64,000 nt of DNA from Gammaproteobacteria bacterium (GTDB lineage: Bacteria > Pseudomonadota > Gammaproteobacteria > Xanthomonadales > SZUA-5), in the NCBI GenBank assembly GCA_030430155.1, contig JAUIFV010000005.1:1-64000 (forward strand), in the 5' to 3' direction. The first letter of the stretch is position 1, and each line of letters opens with the position of its first letter. The translations under genes and the position numbers were made by a program. The notes under the pieces were generated by a model. The model had not been told where the DNA came from, searched no databases, and saw only the letters and a program-made list of their open reading frames with translations. This document shows, in pieces, positions 59,434 to 64,000 of the stretch.

Positions 59434-60395
59434 GGTCCCGGGTGCCAATCAATGCTCGCGCGGCGCAGTCCGGTGTGGCCCTGGTCATGGCGCTGCTGGT
59501 GGTGGCCATCGCCGCTTTGCTGGCCTACGGCTTGAGCAGCCAGGCCATGATCGACCTGACCCGGGCCAACACCCTGGCTCGCTCGGAGGAGTCGCGGCAG
59601 CTGGCGCTGGGGATGGAGGATTGGGCAATGGCGATCCTGCATCAGCAGATGCTCAGCGATGACGGCTATGACTCACGCCTGCAGCCCTGGGCCTCGCCGC
59701 CGCCGCCGATGCCGGTGCAGGGCGGCATCGTCACCGGGCAGATCGACGATCTGAACGGCCGATTCAACCTCAATTCGCTGCTCAAGCCCGGCGATGGTGG
59801 GCGCGATCCGGTGGCCATGGAGCGCTTTATCCGGCTATTGGCGGTGCTGGAGCTGCCGCCGGCCATCGCCTACGCGGTGGCCGACTGGATCGATGCCGAC
59901 AGCAGCGTGGAGGGCGCAGGGGCGGAGGATCTGGAGTACCTGCGCGCTGATCCACCGTATCGAGCGGCCAACCGACCGATGGTGCATCCGGCCGAGCTGC
60001 GCTGGGTGCAGGGGGTGAGCGACGAAATCTATCAGCGCTTGCGCGATCACGTTTGTGCGTTGCCGATCAACACGCCGACCCAGATCAACCTGAATACGGC
60101 GACCTTGGCGGTGTGGCGTTCGTTGGATCCGGCAATCAGCGCCGAACTGGCCGAACGCATGTACAACCGCGGCCGGGCCCAGTACAAAACCCCGCAGGAG
60201 GCCTTTGCCGAGTTGGAGCAGGCCGGCATCCTGCTTGGCCCGGAGCAAAAGCCCAGTCTGGGCGTGAGCAGCAGCTATTTTCTGGCCACCGCCCAGGTTC
60301 GGGTGGGGGATCATCAGACTCGCTACTACAGCCTGCTGCAGCGAACTCGCGAAGGCGAACGGGTGTTGCAGCGCAGCCGGGGGCTGTACGATTAG
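59430..60395 (+). CDS. gspK: Type II secretion minor pseudopilin GspK
   Basis: QSGVALVMALLVVAIAALLAYGLSSQ...GGIVTGQIDDLNGRFNLNSLLKP...PINTPTQINLNTAT. Confidence 0.95.
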   Translation: MRSRVPINARAAQSGVALVMALLVVAIAALLAYGLSSQAMIDLTRANTLARSEESRQLALGMEDWAMAILHQQMLSDDGYDSRLQPWASPPPPMPVQGGIVTGQIDDLNGRFNLNSLLKPGDGGRDPVAMERFIRLLAVLELPPAIAYAVADWIDADSSVEGAGAEDLEYLRADPPYRAANRPMVHPAELRWVQGVSDEIYQRLRDHVCALPINTPTQINLNTATLAVWRSLDPAISAELAERMYNRGRAQYKTPQEAFAELEQAGILLGPEQKPSLGVSSSYFLATAQVRVGDHQTRYYSLLQRTREGERVLQRSRGLYD

Positions 60396-60530
60396 CGGTT
60401 TGTCGTCGTCCGTGAATTTCTTGCCCAAGTCCTTTTCATTCAGCCTGATCCTGATCAGCCGTCGAGGTCCGCAACGGCAGCCGTTGGCGCGCTGTGGGCT
60501 GCCCATGGTCAGCGCCTTGGAAGCTCGCCG

Positions 60531-61682
60531 GTGAGCAGCCGGCTGTTCGTCCATGCGGTTGATCAGGCGCTGGTGGGTTGGCTGGCCAGCAAGCCTGGTG
60601 CCGCGTTGAGTGGACCGATTGCCTTGGGCGCTGATCGGCAGCCGCCGGCGGCAGATCAGGTGGTCCTGCTGGTGCCGGCTGAGCAATGCCTGATCCGCCG
60701 CGCCACGCCGCCGCCGCGGGGACGCTCGGAATGGCTGCGCGGACTACCTTTCCAGTTTGAGGATGGCTGCGCGGGCGATGTGGATGCGATGCAGTTCGCC
60801 TACGCCGATGCGGCCGGCGGCGGAGGCTGGGTGGTGGCAGCCGAACGGCGGCTGGTCGACGCCTGGCTGAATGCCGCGCAGTCTCTAGGCCTGGACCCGG
60901 ATTACATCGTTCCCGACGCCCTGTTGTTGCCGGACGATCCGCCCAGCAACGCCTTGGCAGTACCAGACAAGCTGCTGTTCAAGGTCGCCGACGGTCCGGT
61001 GGGCGCATTGGAGCGCGATCTGTGGCCCAGCCTGCTCGCTGCGTTGGGCGGTGTGGCTGAGCTGCAGCTGCGTCATTCCGGCGGTCCGGACGTGGGCGGT
61101 GAACGCGGCGAGTCAGTGGGACCGTCGGTTCCCTATCTGGCTCGGCAGTTCGACCCGACCTTACCGAACTTGCGCAGCGGCGATTACGCGCCGGTGGCGC
61201 GGCAAAGCGCGCGGCTGCCGACGATACGCTTGGCGGCCGGACTGCTGCTGGCGGCCTTCGTGGTGCACAGCCTGGCCATCGCCTACGAGTGGTGGCGCGA
61301 TGCGCGGCGGATACAAGCCATCGATGCCGAGATCAGCGAGGTCTTCTACAGCGCCTTTGGTGACCAGGCACGGCTGGTGGATCCATTGGCGCAGCTGGAG
61401 GCGGCGGCTCGAGGTGGCGGAGGCGCGGCGCAACAGGGCGATTTGATCGCGCTGCTGCGCGCTGCGGCGCCGGTGCTGGCCACCGAGTCACGGATGCGCC
61501 TGAATGGGCTGGAGTTTCGGGATGGGGTGCTGGAACTGGCCCTGGCCGCGCCCGACGTTGGCACCCTGGACGGACTGCGTGAGCGGCTCAACAGCGTGGC
61601 CGGTCTCAGCGCCGAGCTGGGCGGCACCCAGTTCAGCGACGGCGAGTTTGTGGGTCGATTGCGACTGCAGGGAGGACGCTGA
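60531..61682 (+). CDS. gspL: Type II secretion protein GspL
   Basis: VVLLVPAEQCLIRRATPPPRGRSEWLRGLPFQFED...; single TM LAAGLLLAAFVVHSLAIAYEWW; order. GTG start. Confidence 0.9.
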   Translation: MSSRLFVHAVDQALVGWLASKPGAALSGPIALGADRQPPAADQVVLLVPAEQCLIRRATPPPRGRSEWLRGLPFQFEDGCAGDVDAMQFAYADAAGGGGWVVAAERRLVDAWLNAAQSLGLDPDYIVPDALLLPDDPPSNALAVPDKLLFKVADGPVGALERDLWPSLLAALGGVAELQLRHSGGPDVGGERGESVGPSVPYLARQFDPTLPNLRSGDYAPVARQSARLPTIRLAAGLLLAAFVVHSLAIAYEWWRDARRIQAIDAEISEVFYSAFGDQARLVDPLAQLEAAARGGGGAAQQGDLIALLRAAAPVLATESRMRLNGLEFRDGVLELALAAPDVGTLDGLRERLNSVAGLSAELGGTQFSDGEFVGRLRLQGGR

Positions 61683-62170
61683 TGCAGCATTGGTGGCAAC
61701 AGCGCAATCCCCGTGAGCAGCGCCTGCTCAGCGTCGCTGCCGTGGTTTTGGGTTTGGCCATCGTCGTCGGTGGGATCTACCTGCCGCTGCTGCGAGCTCG
61801 CGACGAGGCACGCACCCAGGTGCAGCAGGCCGAGTTGGACCTGCTGGCCAGCCGCCGCTATGCGGCCCAGCTGGGTGCATCGCCGACGCCGTCCAGCGTG
61901 GCCAATCCGGTGACCGGTCCAGATCGCTCGCTGATGGCGCGAGTGGACGAAGGCCTGCGCGACGCCGGCCTGTCCTCGGTGCTGAGCCGTATCGAGCCGG
62001 ACGGCGATGGCCGGGTGCGGCTGTGGCTGGAGGATGCCTCATTCGACACCGTCGTGGCCTGGCTGGAAGGGCTCACCGACCGTGCCAGGGTGAAGGTGAT
62101 CGACGCGTCCGTGGACCGCAGCGAAGGCCCCGGATTGGTGCGCGTGCGGCTCACCCTGGAGCGCGGATGA
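61682..62170 (+). CDS. gspM: Type II secretion protein GspM
   Basis: WWQQRNPREQRLLSVAAVVLGLAIVVGGIYLPLL...; typical GspM; overlaps the gspL stop. Confidence 0.9.
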   Translation: MQHWWQQRNPREQRLLSVAAVVLGLAIVVGGIYLPLLRARDEARTQVQQAELDLLASRRYAAQLGASPTPSSVANPVTGPDRSLMARVDEGLRDAGLSSVLSRIEPDGDGRVRLWLEDASFDTVVAWLEGLTDRARVKVIDASVDRSEGPGLVRVRLTLERG

Positions 62171-62970
62171 GCGCGACACGCAAGCGCCGACGCTGGTGGC
62201 CCTGGCTGCTGCTGGTTTTCAGCGTCGTGGTAATCACGCTGTGGACGCTGCCGGCGACGCTGGTCTACAGCCTGATCGCCAGCCAGCTCAAGGAAGTCCA
62301 GGCCGGCGGCATCTCCGGCTCGCTGTGGAACGGTCAGGCCAGCAGCCTGCTGCTGCGTGGCAAGGACTGGGGCCAGCTGAACTGGCAGCTGCGTCCGCTG
62401 CCGCTGCTCTCCGGGCGTGCCGAGGCCGATCTGCAGCTCGATGGCCCCGGTGTGCAGCTGAGCGGCAACGTCATCCGTGCCGCCAACAGGGCGCTGGATC
62501 TGGGTCAGACCGAAGGCAAGATCGACGCCGCCTGGCTGGGGCCGGCGCTGGGCTTGCCGCTGCTGGTCCCCACCGGTCTGGTGCAGCTTGATCTGCAGCG
62601 GCTGAGCGTCGACAGCGAAGGGCGGCCCACCGCAGTACAGGGCAAGGCACGTTGGGAGAATGCCGGACTCACCGGTATCGTGCGGGCCCGCGCTGGCACC
62701 GTGCTCATCGAGGCGGTCGGCAGCGACAGCCGCATCGACGGCTCGTTGCGCAACGAGGGCGATGGCAATTTGAGCATCGACGGTGCCTTCAGCATGCGCG
62801 GCACCGGCTATACGGCGCAGGTGATACTGCGTCCTGATCCTGCCGATGCCGAACTGGTGCAGGCGCTGCAATGGGTGGGACAGCCGTTGGATGGGCAGGG
62901 TGGCAGACTGTTGTTGATTGAAGGCGAGGTGCACGGATGGGCGGACTCGAGCGCGAATACGCAAGACTGA
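62167..62970 (+). CDS. gspN: Type II secretion protein GspN
   Basis: WPWLLLVFSVVVITLWTLPATLVYSLIASQLKEVQAGGISGSLWNGQASSLLLRGKDWGQLNWQLRPLPLLSGRAEADLQLDG. Start ATG 62167. Confidence 0.88.
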   Translation: MSATRKRRRWWPWLLLVFSVVVITLWTLPATLVYSLIASQLKEVQAGGISGSLWNGQASSLLLRGKDWGQLNWQLRPLPLLSGRAEADLQLDGPGVQLSGNVIRAANRALDLGQTEGKIDAAWLGPALGLPLLVPTGLVQLDLQRLSVDSEGRPTAVQGKARWENAGLTGIVRARAGTVLIEAVGSDSRIDGSLRNEGDGNLSIDGAFSMRGTGYTAQVILRPDPADAELVQALQWVGQPLDGQGGRLLLIEGEVHGWADSSANTQD

Positions 62971-63722
62971 GCGGGATTGCTCGGGACGCGGCGGAGGCGG
63001 CGGCGGGACCGATCCGCCACTACTATCGTGGCAGCAGCAATGTTCGCTACAAGGACGATGACAGCCCGGTGACCGCGGCCGACGAGGCTGCCGAGGCGGC
63101 AATCCGCGATGTGCTGCGCGCGGCCTGTCCCGATCACGGCATCTATGGTGAGGAGGGCGGCGCCGACGGCCTGGACAAGGAATGGCTGTGGCTGGTTGAT
63201 CCCATTGACGGCACCAAGGGCTTTGTACGCGGCGATCCGCTGTTCTCCACCCAGATCGCGCTGATGCATCAGGGCGAATTGGTGCTCGGTGTCTCCTCGG
63301 CGAGCGAGTTTGGCGAGTTGGCCTGGGGTTGGCGCGGCGGCGGAGCGAGACTCAACGGCACCCGCCTGCGGGTGGCCGACACCGAGCGCATGGACAGGAC
63401 CATCCTATCCTTCGGCAACATCCAGAGCTTCGCTGCCGATCCGGAGCAGTGGGCGCGCGTGGGAACGCTGATGCGGCAGGTGCACCGACACCGCGGCTAC
63501 GGCGATTTCCTGCACTACCATCGGCTCGCACAGGGGCGATTGGACGCGGTGGTAGAGAGCGATCTGAATATCCTGGATATCGCCGCGCTGAGCGTGATCG
63601 TGCGCGAAGCCGGCGGCGTGGTGACCGATCTGTCCGGCGGACCGCTGACCCTGCAGACGCGCGGGATCGTCGCCGCCACGCCGGCGATGCATCCACAAAT
63701 CCTGCAGGCCTTGCAGGGATGA
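62937..63722 (+). CDS. Inositol monophosphatase-family phosphatase (histidinol-phosphatase/CysQ-like)
   Basis: DDDSPVTAADEAAEAAIRDVL...HGIYGEEGG...WLWLVDPIDGTKGFVRGDPLFSTQIALMHQGELVLGV. Confidence 0.88.
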   Translation: MGGLEREYARLSGIARDAAEAAAGPIRHYYRGSSNVRYKDDDSPVTAADEAAEAAIRDVLRAACPDHGIYGEEGGADGLDKEWLWLVDPIDGTKGFVRGDPLFSTQIALMHQGELVLGVSSASEFGELAWGWRGGGARLNGTRLRVADTERMDRTILSFGNIQSFAADPEQWARVGTLMRQVHRHRGYGDFLHYHRLAQGRLDAVVESDLNILDIAALSVIVREAGGVVTDLSGGPLTLQTRGIVAATPAMHPQILQALQG

Positions 63723-64000
63723 AGGAACTGCCCAAGATTCTCGATCAGCGTTGGGTGGAGCCGCGCTTCAAGCTGCGTCAGCTCGATCTGGAATTCAGCA
63801 ACGGCGCCACCCGCACCTTCGAGTGCATCCCCAGCAAGGGCACTGGCGCGGTGGTGATCGTGCCGCTGGCTGACGCCGATACGGTGCTGCTTTCCATCGA
63901 ATACGCCGCCGGTCTGCATCGCTACGAGCTGGGCCTGCCGCGCGGCCGCATTGATGCCGGTGAGAGCCCGGAAGAGGCCGCCAATCGCGAGCTGAAGGAG
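63719..64000 (+). CDS. nudE: NUDIX hydrolase, ADP compounds hydrolase NudE-like, cut by the window end
   Basis: MKELPKILDQRWVEPRFKLRQLDLEFSNGATRTFECIPSKGTGAVVIVPLADADTVLLSIEYAAGLHRYELGLPRGRIDAGESPEEAANRELKE; start of the Nudix box. Confidence 0.88.
   Translation, partial: MKELPKILDQRWVEPRFKLRQLDLEFSNGATRTFECIPSKGTGAVVIVPLADADTVLLSIEYAAGLHRYELGLPRGRIDAGESPEEAANRELKE

Noticed and set aside
61858-63102. 414-aa minus-strand ORF
   Set aside because: Antisense to gspM, gspN and the phosphatase gene; no domain.

Overview
This window is a high-GC chromosomal segment. Gene content and protein style suggest a gammaproteobacterium of the Xanthomonadales/Lysobacterales type (inference). It holds about 45 plausible genes. 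No rRNA, tRNA or CRISPR array was recognised. Housekeeping and metabolic genes: acetoacetyl-CoA synthetase (cut by the left edge), hemJ, bfr, ppc, prfC, rsmE, bioA, a Bax-inhibitor/YccA protein, an inositol-monophosphatase-family phosphatase and nudE (cut by the right edge). A type II secretion block gspG-H-I-J-K-L-M-N sits next to a metalloprotease. A minus-strand DUF58-MoxR-DUF4350-DUF4129-SpoIIM-RDD-BPSS1780 operon is also present. Signal transduction is dense: four large hybrid/multidomain kinases, two c-di-GMP-type proteins, an OmpR-type regulator, a free Hpt protein and a Ser/Thr kinase with a TPR-like tail. The strongest candidate for an under-described system is 21773-25140. It is a co-directional cluster of two roadblock/LC7-like proteins, two small pseudo-receiver-like proteins, a small wHTH-like protein, a Ras-like small GTPase and a BLUF blue-light sensor, next to a split phosphorelay (7-PAS hybrid kinase, free Hpt, response regulator). 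Two non-coding observations also stand out: a dispersed family of AGGGCNN heptad arrays, mostly arranged as large inverted pairs in intergenic gaps, and a 165-bp MITE-like element with perfect 21-bp inverted ends. All calls come from reading the sequence; no database search was run.
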